A DNA stretch of 64,000 nt from Hyphomicrobiales bacterium (GCA_013214705.1 JABSRZ010000003.1:527443-591442); one strand, 5' to 3'; counted from the stretch's first letter, positions 40,118 through 50,589 are shown. Translations and numbers: made by a program. The notes: generated by a model from the letters alone, not told the origin.

Positions 40118-42757
40118 TTAAAAACTAAGAGACTTTGTTACAATCTCATATAAATCTTTCGACAGGTTATTCACATCCACAATTTTTTCTAATGCGACTT
40201 TAGCATAAGCTTGGCGGTTTGGTTCTAAACTTTTCCAACTTTTGAGTGGGGTAAGCATGCGCGCGGCAACTTGAGAATTGATGCCATCTAGCTTTATAAT
40301 CACATCTGCCAGATAATTATATCCGCTGCCATCTGCGGAATGAAAACGCAATGGGTTGCCATTTGCAAACCCACCAATGAGCGCGTAAACGTTATTGGGA
40401 GTTTTAAATGAGAATTTATCGTGCTGGGTAAGTTTAACCACCATTTCAAGCGCATTTGCTTGGTTTGACATGGCCTGAAGCCCAAACCATTTATTGATTA
40501 CAATGTGGTTATCGGCAAATTTATCATAAAAATCCTGAATAAATTCTGCTGAATCGAAACCTTCTAGGTTATTGATAATGTTTAAACTGCCCATCATATC
40601 AACCATATTATTGGCGTTGTTATAATGTTGAACCGCTAAATCTGCATATTGCGACATATTAAGTTTGGCCAGAGCCTGCAAACTGGCCATTCTGAGCGCG
40701 CGAATGCCAGCGCCTTTGGCATCTGGCTCAAATGATTTATCTTGGTTTAACTGGTTATAAAGCGCCAATAAATCTGTTTCTAATGTGGCCGATATATGCT
40801 GTGATAAGGTTTCACGCGCCTTATGTATTTTGGTGTGATCGACATTATGGCCGATGTGTATGGCGATTTCGGCTAACGAAGGCAGTGGCAATATTAACGC
40901 CTTTAGCGCGGCATCAATATTGGCATCATTCAGGCTTTTGCCAATGGCCGCCGCATAACGGCCATCCATTATGTCTTGGGCTGGTTTGCTGCCATCGATT
41001 AGCGCCATCAGCGAATTCATCGCCATGCTTTGCCCAGCTTGCCAGCGGTTAAATGGGTCGTTGTCATTGGCCATTAAAAATAGCAATTCATCTATATTTG
41101 GGGCCACATCTACTTTTACCGGCACTGAGAAATCTCGCAAAAAGGATATAATCGGCGGTTCGGTTATGTTTTGAAAGGTAAAAACCTGTTTGGCTTGAGT
41201 TAGTTCAACCATATTATTAGCCAATGGTTTGTCATTGATGATGAGCGGCATGTCATCGCCATTTTTTGCCAGTAAACCCAATTTTATCGGCATGTGATAA
41301 TTTTGTTTTACCGGCTGCCCCGGTGTGGGCGCGCAATTTTGCTCGATGGTGAGTTGGTAGCTATTTTCGGCCTTATTGTATAGACCGCTATAGCTTAAAG
41401 TTGGTGTGCCGGCTTGTGAATACCACAGCTCGAACTGGCTTAAATCTCGGCCTGTTACCTGCTCGAAACAATATAAAAAGTCTTTTACGGTTGCGGCTTG
41501 GCCGTCGAAATTATCAAAATAATAATCCATCGATTTTCTAAAATCTGCGGCGCCAACGAGGCTATGTAGGGCGCGGACAACCTCTGCGCCTTTGCGATAA
41601 ACTGTGGCAGTGTAAAAATTATTAATTTCGATAAATTGATCGGGTCGGCAGGCGTGAGCCATGGGCCCCGCATCTTCGGAAAATTGGCCAACCCGCAGCA
41701 CCTTCACATCATCAATGCGCTTAACCGGACGTGAGCGCAAATCCGAAGTGAATTCGGCATCTCTGAACACGGTTAGGCCTTCTTTTAGGCAGAGTTGGAA
41801 CCAGTCTCGGCAGGTGATGCGGTTGCCGGTCCAATTGTGAAAATATTCATGGCCGATGATGGATTCGATAAGCTCAAAATCTTTGTCGGTTGCGGTTTTA
41901 TTGTCTGCCAATATGTATTTGTCATTAAATATATTAAGTCCCTTATTCTCCATCGCGCCCATATTAAAGTGCGACACAGCGACTATGTTAAAAACCTCTA
42001 AATCATAGATGCGGCCAAACTTGTCTTCATCCCATTTGAAAGAACGTTTAAGCGCGCCCATGGCATATTTGGCTTTGTCGACATTGCCGGTTTCGACATA
42101 TATATTAAGCTCGACATCCTTGCCATCTGCGGTTTTATAGCTATCTGAGAGGCAGTCTAAATCGCCAGCGACCAAGGCGAATAAATAGCTGGGTTTAGGG
42201 TGTGGGTCGCTCCAAATGGCGTAATGAATGTTGGTTTGGCCGGCGACATCGCCCTGCTCTAGCAAATTGCCATTGGAAAGTAATATTGGGTTGCGGGTTT
42301 TATCGGCCTCAAGCCGCACTTTATAAGTCGACAATACATCTGGACGGTCGAGCGAGAAAGTGATTTTACGAAACCCTTCGGCCTCGCATTGGGTGCAATA
42401 AACATCATGAGTTAAGTATAGCCCAGAAAGGCTGGTATTGGCTTTGGGGTTGGCCACTGCAACGGTTGTGAGTTTAAACGGCGCTGTTGGCGGGTTGAAA
42501 ATGGTGAGTAAGTCATCCTCATAACCATATTCATTATCGCTAAGTGGTTTGCCGTCAATGGCAATGGACAATAAAACCAATTCTTGGCCATTAAGCACCA
42601 AGGCGGTTTGTTGGTTATTATTGGGTGCTACATCTAATGTGGCCAAAATTTGAGTGTTGGTTTCTTGTAAAGTGAAATTTAGATCGGTATGAGTGATGAG
42701 GTAATCACTGGGTTTATAATCTTTTAGATATATGGTTTGTGGCAGTTCTAATTTCAT
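40118..42757 (-). CDS. pepN: aminopeptidase N
   Basis: GAMENKGLNIFNDKYIL, IGHEYFHNWTGNRITCRDWFQLCLKEGLTVFRD. Confidence 0.95.
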   Translation of the reverse strand: MKLELPQTIYLKDYKPSDYLITHTDLNFTLQETNTQILATLDVAPNNNQQTALVLNGQELVLLSIAIDGKPLSDNEYGYEDDLLTIFNPPTAPFKLTTVAVANPKANTSLSGLYLTHDVYCTQCEAEGFRKITFSLDRPDVLSTYKVRLEADKTRNPILLSNGNLLEQGDVAGQTNIHYAIWSDPHPKPSYLFALVAGDLDCLSDSYKTADGKDVELNIYVETGNVDKAKYAMGALKRSFKWDEDKFGRIYDLEVFNIVAVSHFNMGAMENKGLNIFNDKYILADNKTATDKDFELIESIIGHEYFHNWTGNRITCRDWFQLCLKEGLTVFRDAEFTSDLRSRPVKRIDDVKVLRVGQFSEDAGPMAHACRPDQFIEINNFYTATVYRKGAEVVRALHSLVGAADFRKSMDYYFDNFDGQAATVKDFLYCFEQVTGRDLSQFELWYSQAGTPTLSYSGLYNKAENSYQLTIEQNCAPTPGQPVKQNYHMPIKLGLLAKNGDDMPLIINDKPLANNMVELTQAKQVFTFQNITEPPIISFLRDFSVPVKVDVAPNIDELLFLMANDNDPFNRWQAGQSMAMNSLMALIDGSKPAQDIMDGRYAAAIGKSLNDANIDAALKALILPLPSLAEIAIHIGHNVDHTKIHKARETLSQHISATLETDLLALYNQLNQDKSFEPDAKGAGIRALRMASLQALAKLNMSQYADLAVQHYNNANNMVDMMGSLNIINNLEGFDSAEFIQDFYDKFADNHIVINKWFGLQAMSNQANALEMVVKLTQHDKFSFKTPNNVYALIGGFANGNPLRFHSADGSGYNYLADVIIKLDGINSQVAARMLTPLKSWKSLEPNRQAYAKVALEKIVDVNNLSKDLYEIVTKSLSF

Positions 42758-42828
42758 CTGAATGTCTCGTGTTTTAAGGTCAAGAATTCAATCATATAGG
42801 GTTTAAAATTATTTGCATCTGAAAATAA

Positions 42829-42854
42829 CCGGAGCGGGCAATTAAGCCCGCCCC
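42829..42854 (-). terminator. Terminator-like hairpin downstream of metY-like gene
   Basis: GGAGCGGGC-AATTAA-GCCCGCCCC; the single A/C mismatch becomes a U:G wobble in minus-strand RNA, followed there by TTATTTTC. Confidence 0.75.
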
Positions 42855-42862
42855 AAATGCAT

Positions 42863-44140
42863 TTATAAAGCCGCAATATGCTTGTCTAAATCGGCGATGA
42901 TATCATCAACATGTTCGATGCCGATGGACAGGCGAATGATGCCTGATGCCGCACCCGCCGCCTCGCGTTGAGCTTCGGTTAATTGGGCGTGAGTTGTGGC
43001 GGCTGGGTGAATGATTAAGCTGCGTGTATCGCCAATGTTGGCCACATGGCTAAATAATTCCACCGATTCAACAAGTTTAACGCCAGCATCATAACCACCT
43101 TTTAGCCTGAAGGTTAATATAGCACCCGCGCCTTTGGGCAGATATTTTTTTGCCAAATCATGAAATGGATTGTCGGGCAAACCTGCATAAGACACAGACT
43201 CGATTTTGTCATGCCCCGCTAAATATTCAGCTACTTTTTGAGCGTTAGCGACATGTCTTTCCATACGCAATGCTAAAGTTTCTATGCCGGTTTGAATGAG
43301 AAATGCATTCATCGGTGAAATGCACGGGCCAAGATCACGCAAGCCAAGCACGCGGCAGGCAATGGCAAAGGATATGTCGCCCATAGCATCCCACAAAACG
43401 GCGCCATTATATGATGGCAAAGGTTCGCTCAGGCTTGGATATTTACCATTTCCCCAATCGAAATTACCACCATCGACAATCACCCCGCCCATGCTGTTAC
43501 CATGGCCACCCAAATACTTAGTGGCACTATGCACCACAATGTTGGCACCATGTTCTATGGGGCGGCATAAAATTGGCGTTGCCAGCGTGTTGTCGACAAT
43601 CAACGGAATGTCAGCTTCTTTGGCGATGGCGGCAATGGCCGCGATGTCGATGATTATGCCACCTGGGTTGGCAAGGCTTTCTATATGTATGGCCTTGGTT
43701 TTGGGCGTGATGGCAGCTTTCATAGCCGCTGGGTCAGTTGCGTCGGCCCAATTCACTTTCCAACCAAATTTTTTAAAACTATCGCCAAATTGGTTTATTG
43801 AGCCACCATATAATTGTTTGGCGGCCAAAAACTCATCGCCTGCCTCTAACAATGTATGCAATATTATGAGCTGAGCAGCATGGCCTGAAGCCACAGCTAA
43901 TGCAGCTGTGCCGCCTTCTAACGCCGCAACTCGTTCTTCCAACACCGCTTGGGTTGGGTTCATAATGCGCGTATAGATGTTGCCAAATTCTTTGAGGGCA
44001 AACAAATTGGCTGCATGTTCGGATGAGTCAAACTCATAGGCTGTGGTCTGATAAATAGGCGTGGCACGGGCTTTTGTCGTTGGGTCGGCATGCGCGCCAG
44101 CGTGAACCACTAAAGTTTCTATTTTAGGCAAATCATTCAT
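42863..44140 (-). CDS. O-acetylhomoserine aminocarboxypropyltransferase/cysteine synthase
   Basis: TLVVHAGAHADPTTKARATPIYQTTAYEFDSSEHAANLFAL, HSATKYLGGHGNSMGG PLP motif; start set to MNDLPK. Confidence 0.93.
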   Translation of the reverse strand: MNDLPKIETLVVHAGAHADPTTKARATPIYQTTAYEFDSSEHAANLFALKEFGNIYTRIMNPTQAVLEERVAALEGGTAALAVASGHAAQLIILHTLLEAGDEFLAAKQLYGGSINQFGDSFKKFGWKVNWADATDPAAMKAAITPKTKAIHIESLANPGGIIIDIAAIAAIAKEADIPLIVDNTLATPILCRPIEHGANIVVHSATKYLGGHGNSMGGVIVDGGNFDWGNGKYPSLSEPLPSYNGAVLWDAMGDISFAIACRVLGLRDLGPCISPMNAFLIQTGIETLALRMERHVANAQKVAEYLAGHDKIESVSYAGLPDNPFHDLAKKYLPKGAGAILTFRLKGGYDAGVKLVESVELFSHVANIGDTRSLIIHPAATTHAQLTEAQREAAGAASGIIRLSIGIEHVDDIIADLDKHIAAL

Positions 44141-44287
44141 TATCATTATCTTTCGTAATGTAGTAATTAATCGAGCTTCTGAGTTATGATGGATTTTACG
44201 CAAAAATCAAAAATATTTTTTGGGAAAAAGGGTTTTTCCACTTGTAACCATTTTAACTACAGCGTATACAGCCCTCACAACTGGCAT

Positions 44288-44364
<77 letters not shown>

Positions 44365-44458
44365 GTTTTTTCCAAATATTTCATAGATTTATTTCAATTA
44401 GTTGAATCAATACATACGCTTATGAATCGCGCTATTTTATGTAGCGCGGCGTTTTGGT

Positions 44459-44549
44459 TGATGCCAATCTCAGCAACTTATTTTCATTTATGGGGCTATT
44501 TAGTATCTTGCTAAATTTCGTTTAAGTACAATTCAAATATCGCACTACA
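44459..44549 (-). repeat. Inverted repeat copy A (~91 bp)
   Basis: Reverse complement matches 45905-45996 with ~8 mismatches and one 1-nt indel. Confidence 0.85.
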
Positions 44550-44655
44550 GATTGGTTGCCCTGTTACATTTGGACAAGCAGTAGATCGCGCTATGGTAAA
44601 CTTGATCTCAGTTGTTGGTGACAGGCTCTTAAATACCTACATAGGATAGATGGAT

Positions 44656-44692
44656 AAATACCAAAACTGCGTCGGACGCGGTTTTGGTATTT
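44656..44692. terminator. Hairpin downstream of the 44707-45708 oxidoreductase gene
   Basis: AAATACCAAAACTGCG-TCGGA-CGCGGTTTTGGTATTT, 16-bp stem with one non-Watson-Crick pair. Confidence 0.6.
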
Positions 44693-44706
44693 GGTCTTAT
44701 CGGTGG

Positions 44707-45708
44707 TTAAATTTTGATAGAAATTTTGCCGCTTGTATGACCTTGTTCGATAAGGTCGTGGGCTTTGCCTAAGTCCGCAAGATCAAAAACATGTTCGTTG
44801 CGGATTTTTATTGTGCCAGCATCGATGAGTTTAGCGGCTTGTTCCAAAATGGTCGATTGCCATTGACGGGCTTCGGGCATGCCTAGTAACATTGGCGTCA
44901 AAACCAATTCGAAATTTAAACCAAGATTGCGCAATTTTGCCAATTCGATTTGTTCCTGAGTGCAGGGAATTTCGTCCAAGGTGGTGACGCTGCCGTATAC
45001 GGCGGTGCAAGGGAATGAAGCTGCGAAAACGGGGCCGCCGATGGTGTCAAACACAGCGTCTACGCCGACACCGTTGGTTAATTTTAGCACTTCTTCGGCG
45101 AAGTCGACTTGTTTGTAATTGATGCAGTGATCAGCGCCGAAAGATTTGGCTAGCTCGGCTTTTTCTGGGCTGCTGATGGTGACAAAAACTTCAGCGCCTA
45201 AATGCTTTGCGATTTGCACAGCCAAGTAGCCAACACCACCAACCCCAGCATGAATAAGCACGGTTTGGCCACTGCTAACACGGCCATGTTTAACCAAGGC
45301 TTCATATGCAGTAAGGTAGGCAAGCGGCACCGTAGAGGCGGCTTCCATGGACAGTGAAGTGGGCTTTTTTGCCACATAGTCTTCGTGCACAACGGCTAGC
45401 TCTGCGCTATTGCCCGGCTCGCCAGTTCCGACGCCACCTTCCATCCAATAAACTTCGTCCCCGACGCTAAAGCGTTTGACGTTTTCACCAATAGATTCAA
45501 CTATACCCGCACCGTCACAGCCAGGAATAAAGGGTTCTGTACCCGGGCCAAACCCGCCAGCTTCACGGCATTTCCAATCCACAGGGTTAATGCCTGCGGC
45601 TTTAACGCTAATGCGGATGTGATTGGGGTTGGAGATTTGTGGATCGGGAAGTTCGCGAAGTTCTAATTTATCGGAACCGCCGGCACTTGCTACGACTATG
45701 GCTTTCAT
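44707..45708 (-). CDS. NADPH:quinone reductase / zinc-binding MDR
   Basis: MKAIVVASAGGSDKLELRELPDP, VLIHAGVGGVGYLAVQIAKHLGAEVFVT; start moved from 45795. Confidence 0.9.
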   Translation of the reverse strand: MKAIVVASAGGSDKLELRELPDPQISNPNHIRISVKAAGINPVDWKCREAGGFGPGTEPFIPGCDGAGIVESIGENVKRFSVGDEVYWMEGGVGTGEPGNSAELAVVHEDYVAKKPTSLSMEAASTVPLAYLTAYEALVKHGRVSSGQTVLIHAGVGGVGYLAVQIAKHLGAEVFVTISSPEKAELAKSFGADHCINYKQVDFAEEVLKLTNGVGVDAVFDTIGGPVFAASFPCTAVYGSVTTLDEIPCTQEQIELAKLRNLGLNFELVLTPMLLGMPEARQWQSTILEQAAKLIDAGTIKIRNEHVFDLADLGKAHDLIEQGHTSGKISIKI

Positions 45709-45904
45709 GGGTAATCCTTTGTCCTTTAAATCTGTCAGTATTGCGACACATTTCAGGTTGGTTATGAGAGCTATATGCATTAAGTAAATCGCCATACTCT
45801 GTCAATCTGAAAGATATTTCACTTGCTTGGTTGTGCCGCGAGATAGGCTATAATCAAGGTGAAAATGTTTTGCTAATTCGTCCAGTTTACAATTTTTCAT
45901 CCAG

Positions 45905-45996
45905 TGTAGCGCGATATTTGAATTGCTACTTAAACGACAGTTAGGAAGATACTAAATAGCTCCATAATTGAAAATAAGTTGCTAAGGTTGGCATCA
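45905..45996 (+). repeat. Inverted repeat copy B (~92 bp)
   Basis: TGTAGCGCGATATTTGAATTGCTACTTAAACGACAGTTAGGAAGATACTAAATAGCTCCATAATTGAAAATAAGTTGCTAAGGTTGGCATCA, inverted partner of 44459-44549. Confidence 0.85.
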
Positions 45997-46019
45997 GCGC
46001 TACAAATTCAAATGGCTGC

Positions 46020-46061
46020 TTAACTTACACAAATGACCCTTTAACTTACACAAATAGCCCC
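46020..46061 (+). repeat. Two tandem 21-bp imperfect repeats
   Basis: TTAACTTACACAAATGACCCT / TTAACTTACACAAATAGCCCC, 18/21 identical. Confidence 0.8.
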
Positions 46062-46160
46062 ATGAGTTTTCTGCGCCGCAAAGTGGCGCGCAATGCTTGG
46101 TTATTTTACATTAAACAAATGATTCAAGCCAATGAATCGATTCTGCTTTCATGCTTGGGA

Positions 46161-46505
46161 TTAAGCTTTACCGGCGGTTTGCATTTGATGGGCTCGGGCA
46201 AAAAACTGCATGACATTTTTGTCCTCAATGTCATTAAGGCTTCTGAGCTTTATATGCCGCCTATATTTTCCCTCGCCTTCTAATATTTTGGTGGGGTCAT
46301 CTAGCAAATGGCCGTGCGAAAAATCGACCTTTAGGTGCAATTTACTGGCGAAAATACCGCCTATTAGGGTTTTTGGAGTTTTTGCTTCTAGCTCAAAAAC
46401 CAGGCCCCCATACATGGTTCGCCAATGGCCGGGCAATTCTAGCTGTTTAATTTGGGCGATTATTAGTGCCTGCATTTCTTCGAATAAACCTGAATTATCT
46501 GGCAT
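46161..46505 (-). CDS. DUF1801-like protein
   Basis: GHWRTMYGGLVFELEAKTPKTLIGGIFASKLHLKVDFSHGHLLDDPTKILEGEGKYRRHIKLRS. Confidence 0.7.
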   Translation of the reverse strand: MPDNSGLFEEMQALIIAQIKQLELPGHWRTMYGGLVFELEAKTPKTLIGGIFASKLHLKVDFSHGHLLDDPTKILEGEGKYRRHIKLRSLNDIEDKNVMQFFARAHQMQTAGKA

Positions 46506-46525
46506 GATTGACCTTTTGAGTTTGG

Positions 46526-47974
46526 TTATAATAGCGGGCCAAGCATCGCCACCGCATTGTATAATATTTTACGGCTTGCCGGCCATTTGGCAACACTCAT
46601 TTTGTCAATGACATCGGAGCTTGATATATATTGATTTTGGGTTTGGGTAAGTTCTGCCACCAATTCGGGGTCGTAAATCAACAGGTTATTCTCATAATTT
46701 AGATCGAAACTTCGCCGGTCCAAATTCGCCGAGCCGATCATCGCGAATTCACCATCTATGGTTAAAGTTTTGGCGTGCAGTAAACCGGCCGTATATTCAA
46801 AAATCCGCACGCCGGCATTTAGCAATTCTTCATAATAACTATGGCTTGCGCATTGCAACACCCAGCTGTCATTTTTTGCCGGAAAAATCATCGTGGTTTT
46901 GACGCCGCGATAGGCTGCTGCCTGCAACGCACTCTGAATGGCGGCATTGGGAATAAAATAAGGTGTTGTTATGGTTATGTTTTTACGTGATGAGGTGATT
47001 AAGGCCACAAACATTTGTGACATGGCCGAATGGCGATCTGTTGGCCCTGTGCCAATGACTTGGGCGGTTAAACGCGCCGGGTTATCTGCCGAAATCTGCA
47101 GTGGAAGGTGTAGCAAATCGCTTATATCTTCGCCGGTGCAAATCATCCAATCGCTGGCAAATAAATATTGATTTTGGCGGGCAACCGGCCCTTCAATTCT
47201 TAACATCACATCGACCCAAATTAAGCTATCAGGCTCTCCCTCAACCGCCGCATTGGCACAGTTTTGGCTACCGCAATAAGTTATGGAATCATCTATTATG
47301 ACAAGTTTACGGTGGTTTCTGAGGTCTATTCTGCTTCTGATAATTTTGCGAATTAGGTTGCCAATGGGCAAAATTTCACCGGCTAAGATGCCCTGCTGGG
47401 CAAGTTGCGCCCAATGGCTTGAGTTTATCAGCTCTGTCGAGCCAATGCTATCGACCATAAGCCTACACTTAACCCCCCGTTTGGCGGCGCGTTTGAGGGC
47501 GGCTAACACCAGCAGGCCACTGCTATCTGGCTGCCAAATGTAGAATAGCAAATGCACGTGATCTGTTGCGGTGTCGATATCGGCAACTAATGAATTAATC
47601 ATTTGTTCAGAATCAGGTAGCAGTTTTGCGGTTTTGTTGGCAACCGGGTCGAACCTACTGATAGATTTGCCTAATTTAAATATATGGTTGAAATTTTGCG
47701 ACGCTATGGCGGGTTGTTCGAGGCTATATTGCGACAACATATTTGAAAAATTTGGCAAATTATCCTGGATTTTTTGGATTTTTATAATGCGGTTGCGGCC
47801 GATATTCACCTCGCCCAGCAGCCAATAGGCCAAAGCGCCGACAAATGGCAACAATATAATGGTCGCCACCCACGCGATGCGAGAGGCAGGTTGGCGATGT
47901 GGCCGGAGCAGAACGCGCAAAATAGCCACGACGTCAAATACCAACCCAATAGATATAACAATGTAAAAGACCAT
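46526..47974 (-). CDS. cls: cardiolipin synthase (phospholipase D family)
   Basis: Two HKD motifs: NHRKLVIIDDSITYCGSQN and LHAKTLTIDGEFAMIGSANLDRRSF; N-terminal TM/PLDc_N. Confidence 0.92.
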   Translation of the reverse strand: MVFYIVISIGLVFDVVAILRVLLRPHRQPASRIAWVATIILLPFVGALAYWLLGEVNIGRNRIIKIQKIQDNLPNFSNMLSQYSLEQPAIASQNFNHIFKLGKSISRFDPVANKTAKLLPDSEQMINSLVADIDTATDHVHLLFYIWQPDSSGLLVLAALKRAAKRGVKCRLMVDSIGSTELINSSHWAQLAQQGILAGEILPIGNLIRKIIRSRIDLRNHRKLVIIDDSITYCGSQNCANAAVEGEPDSLIWVDVMLRIEGPVARQNQYLFASDWMICTGEDISDLLHLPLQISADNPARLTAQVIGTGPTDRHSAMSQMFVALITSSRKNITITTPYFIPNAAIQSALQAAAYRGVKTTMIFPAKNDSWVLQCASHSYYEELLNAGVRIFEYTAGLLHAKTLTIDGEFAMIGSANLDRRSFDLNYENNLLIYDPELVAELTQTQNQYISSSDVIDKMSVAKWPASRKILYNAVAMLGPLL

Positions 47975-48578
47975 AATATGCCAATCATAACATTATAGTT
48001 TAATTTTGGCGATTCATTCGAGACGTTGTTAGCCAGCCTTGGCTAAACTGTAAAATTCCCAAACTCTATGGTTTGATTGCCAAAATTTGAGCAAATTATT
48101 AATTTATATGATCGGTATAACTTGGCTGATTTTTGAATTAATTTTTGGCCCGAAGCCATGCATAAAAGTGATTGAAAGTTAAAAAAATGTTACATTTATG
48201 AATAAAAAATCTGTTTATTGCACCATTATTACGGTTAAAAAGTATAAAAAACAGTTATTTTGTCCGGTTATTTGGCCAATATTTTTTACAATCTACTAAA
48301 TAACTCAAAAAATAAATCATTTTACTAATTAATTGCCTGACCATTTATTCAATATATTCAGCGGCTTAAATATTTCTTGTGGCATTTTTAACTCAAATGC
48401 ACAAACTAATTAACAAAATCGAATAAACTGCTTTCATATTTCCACAGAATAGGTATAAATACATTTAACAAATGAATGATTGTTATAGCGACGTGTCAAA
48501 AAATGCCAAGCTAATCATGTTGGTGTCACCAATTAGGTCAGGAAATTTGTAGAACGCACCAATTGAGGATATTATATC

Positions 48579-48785
48579 ATGGCGACAGGTAAAGTTAAAT
48601 TTTTTAACGAATCTAAAGGTTTCGGTTTTATTGAAGCTGACGATGGCACTAAAGATGTATTCGTACATTTTTCAGCGATTGTTGGTGAGGGCTTTCAAAC
48701 ATTGGCTGATGGCCAAAAAGTAAGCTTCGAAATCAAACAGGGCAAAAAAGGCCCTGAAGCTGATCAAGTAACTAAACTTGACTAA
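48579..48785 (+). CDS. cold-shock domain protein
   Basis: [34 protein letters not shown]. Confidence 0.96.
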   Translation: MATGKVKFFNESKGFGFIEADDGTKDVFVHFSAIVGEGFQTLADGQKVSFEIKQGKKGPEADQVTKLD

Positions 48786-48811
48786 AGCTTAATCAAATTC
48801 TATTTGATTTT

Positions 48812-48850
48812 AAACGCCTCCAATTTTTTTGGGGGCGTTTTATTTTGTTC
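48812..48850 (+). terminator. Rho-independent terminator after cold-shock gene
   Basis: AAACGCCTCCAA-ttttt-TTGGGGGCGTTT followed by TATTTTGTTCTTTT. Confidence 0.88.
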
Positions 48851-48873
48851 TTTTACTGTAAGTGAGGTGTAGT

Positions 48874-49281
48874 ATGAGCTATTTCGGCAGTTGCTATTGT
48901 GGGGAAATTCATATTGAAATAAACGGAAATATAGATTCTATAATTCATTGTCATTGCTCCCGCTGTCGCAAGGCCTCTGGTACAGCCTATGCCACCAATG
49001 GAGTTGTCAATATAGATGATTTCAAAATCTTATCGGGCGTTAAATTTATCGGCAAATATAGCAAAATAACGGGTAAATATCGGCATTTCTGTACGCAGTG
49101 TGCATCCCCAATTTACAGCTCTAGAGATGATAACCCCAAAAGCATTCGCCTTCGGCTCGGAATTTTAGACAGTGATATTGCTGAACGGCCAATGTCGCAC
49201 AATTTTGTGACTTCAAAAGCTAATTGGGAAGATTTTGACACCGAATTACCACATTTTGACACCTACGAGCCAGGTCGGTAG
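48874..49281 (+). CDS. GFA-family (glutathione-dependent formaldehyde-activating-like) protein
   Basis: GSCYCGEIHIEINGN, HCHCSRCRKASGTAYATNG, FCTQCASPIYS. Confidence 0.88.
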   Translation: MSYFGSCYCGEIHIEINGNIDSIIHCHCSRCRKASGTAYATNGVVNIDDFKILSGVKFIGKYSKITGKYRHFCTQCASPIYSSRDDNPKSIRLRLGILDSDIAERPMSHNFVTSKANWEDFDTELPHFDTYEPGR

Positions 49282-49282
49282 T

Positions 49283-49963
49283 TTAGCTCAGCCGCTTCAG
49301 CCAATCATATAATTCCTGACATTGGCTACAGGTATTCAACATATTGCCGACGGCATCTTTGCTTTTTAACACTTCTACATCCATTTCCAACCACACGGCC
49401 ATGCCTTTGCGTTTGAGCCATTGGGCATTTTTATGGTCTTTATCATAACCAGATGGTACGCGTTTTAACGACGGGTCATTAACAGTAAAGCCTTGTTTAA
49501 ATAGCCCGTTGACGATGGTTAAAAAATCAGCCGACAGCTCTTCATCGACCATGGCCTTGCGGAATTTATCGAGTGTAGGTTTGTCGAATTGCATGACGCC
49601 CACACCAACACGAACTATATCGGCTTCGATGGAAAAATAAAAAATCGGGATGTCGCCACTATTTTGTTGGGTGCGCCCAGCTGGGTATAGCAACATTCTG
49701 ACATTGGTTTTATATGGAGATTTATCTTTGCTAAACCTGACATCGCGGTAAAAACGAAAAATCTTGCCATCCATTTCGCGGTCAGTCAAAATAATTAGCG
49801 ATGATTTTAGATTTTCCAGTAGGTTTTTGGCCGGTAGCTCTAATTCAGCCTGGTATATATGTTTGTTTTCGGCAAACCATTCGCGGTTGTTATTTTGCTC
49901 GATATCTGCCAAAAACTGAAATGCAGAGTCACCAAAACCTAGAAAATTTTTATCATCGTTCAT
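49283..49963 (-). CDS. DUF2461-family protein
   Basis: FLADIEQNNNREWFAENKHIYQAELELPAKNLLENL..RFYRDVRFSKDKSPYKTNVRM; start set to MNDDKN. Confidence 0.85.
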   Translation of the reverse strand: MNDDKNFLGFGDSAFQFLADIEQNNNREWFAENKHIYQAELELPAKNLLENLKSSLIILTDREMDGKIFRFYRDVRFSKDKSPYKTNVRMLLYPAGRTQQNSGDIPIFYFSIEADIVRVGVGVMQFDKPTLDKFRKAMVDEELSADFLTIVNGLFKQGFTVNDPSLKRVPSGYDKDHKNAQWLKRKGMAVWLEMDVEVLKSKDAVGNMLNTCSQCQELYDWLKRLS

Positions 49964-50092
49964 ATTGCATGCCTTTTTGGGGTATTTTACACATAAATTT
50001 GCACATATTGGCAAAAATTTGACATTTTTTATATAATTATTAGCCTCAATATATATTATCAAATTAGTTTCTAGCTCTCAAAAGGTATTCAC

Positions 50093-50401
50093 ATGCTTGT
50101 TCATATTTATCAACCCGCTCGCAACCCTATGCAATCTGGCGTCGGCAAAACGAAAGTTTGGCTGTTGGAATTTGAACCGAGTGAGAAAAAGAATATTGGC
50201 GCTTTGGCGGGATATTTGGGTTCGGGCGATACATTGTCTACCCAGCTTAAAATGAGTTTTGACAGCAAAGAAGATGCCATTACGTTTGCGGTTAAAAAGG
50301 GTTTGGCCTATAAAATTAGCGAACCGACTAAAAGAGCCCGTACGCCCAAAGCCTATTCGGATAATTTTGCATATGGTCGCAAACTTAACTGGACACACTG
50401 A
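50093..50401 (+). CDS. ETC complex I subunit, NDUFS4 family
   Basis: HIYQPARNPMQSGVGKTKVWLLEFEP...FDSKEDAITFAVKKGLAYKI. Confidence 0.9.
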   Translation: MLVHIYQPARNPMQSGVGKTKVWLLEFEPSEKKNIGALAGYLGSGDTLSTQLKMSFDSKEDAITFAVKKGLAYKISEPTKRARTPKAYSDNFAYGRKLNWTH

Positions 50402-50512
50402 ATAAATTGTATCCACATCTAAAGGCAAAATTGCCCGTATATGTGAATTAAGACGGCGACAAATAGTAATTTATTGTTTAGTTTGCGCCTTATCTTGGCG
50501 TAATTGCCAGCC

Positions 50513-50589
<77 letters not shown>

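Noticed and set aside
44428-44448. CGCGCTA-TTTTATG-TAGCGCG hairpin between tRNA-Pro and inverted-repeat copy A
   Set aside because: Short 7-bp stem with no clear T-tract; may be part of the repeat or a weak terminator, insufficient for a separate claim.
46062-46283. ORF 46062-46283 starting MSFLRRKVARNAWLFYIKQ next to the tandem repeats, considered as a transposase remnant
   Set aside because: Overlaps the supported DUF1801-like gene and shows no catalytic motif; not enough to call a mobile element.
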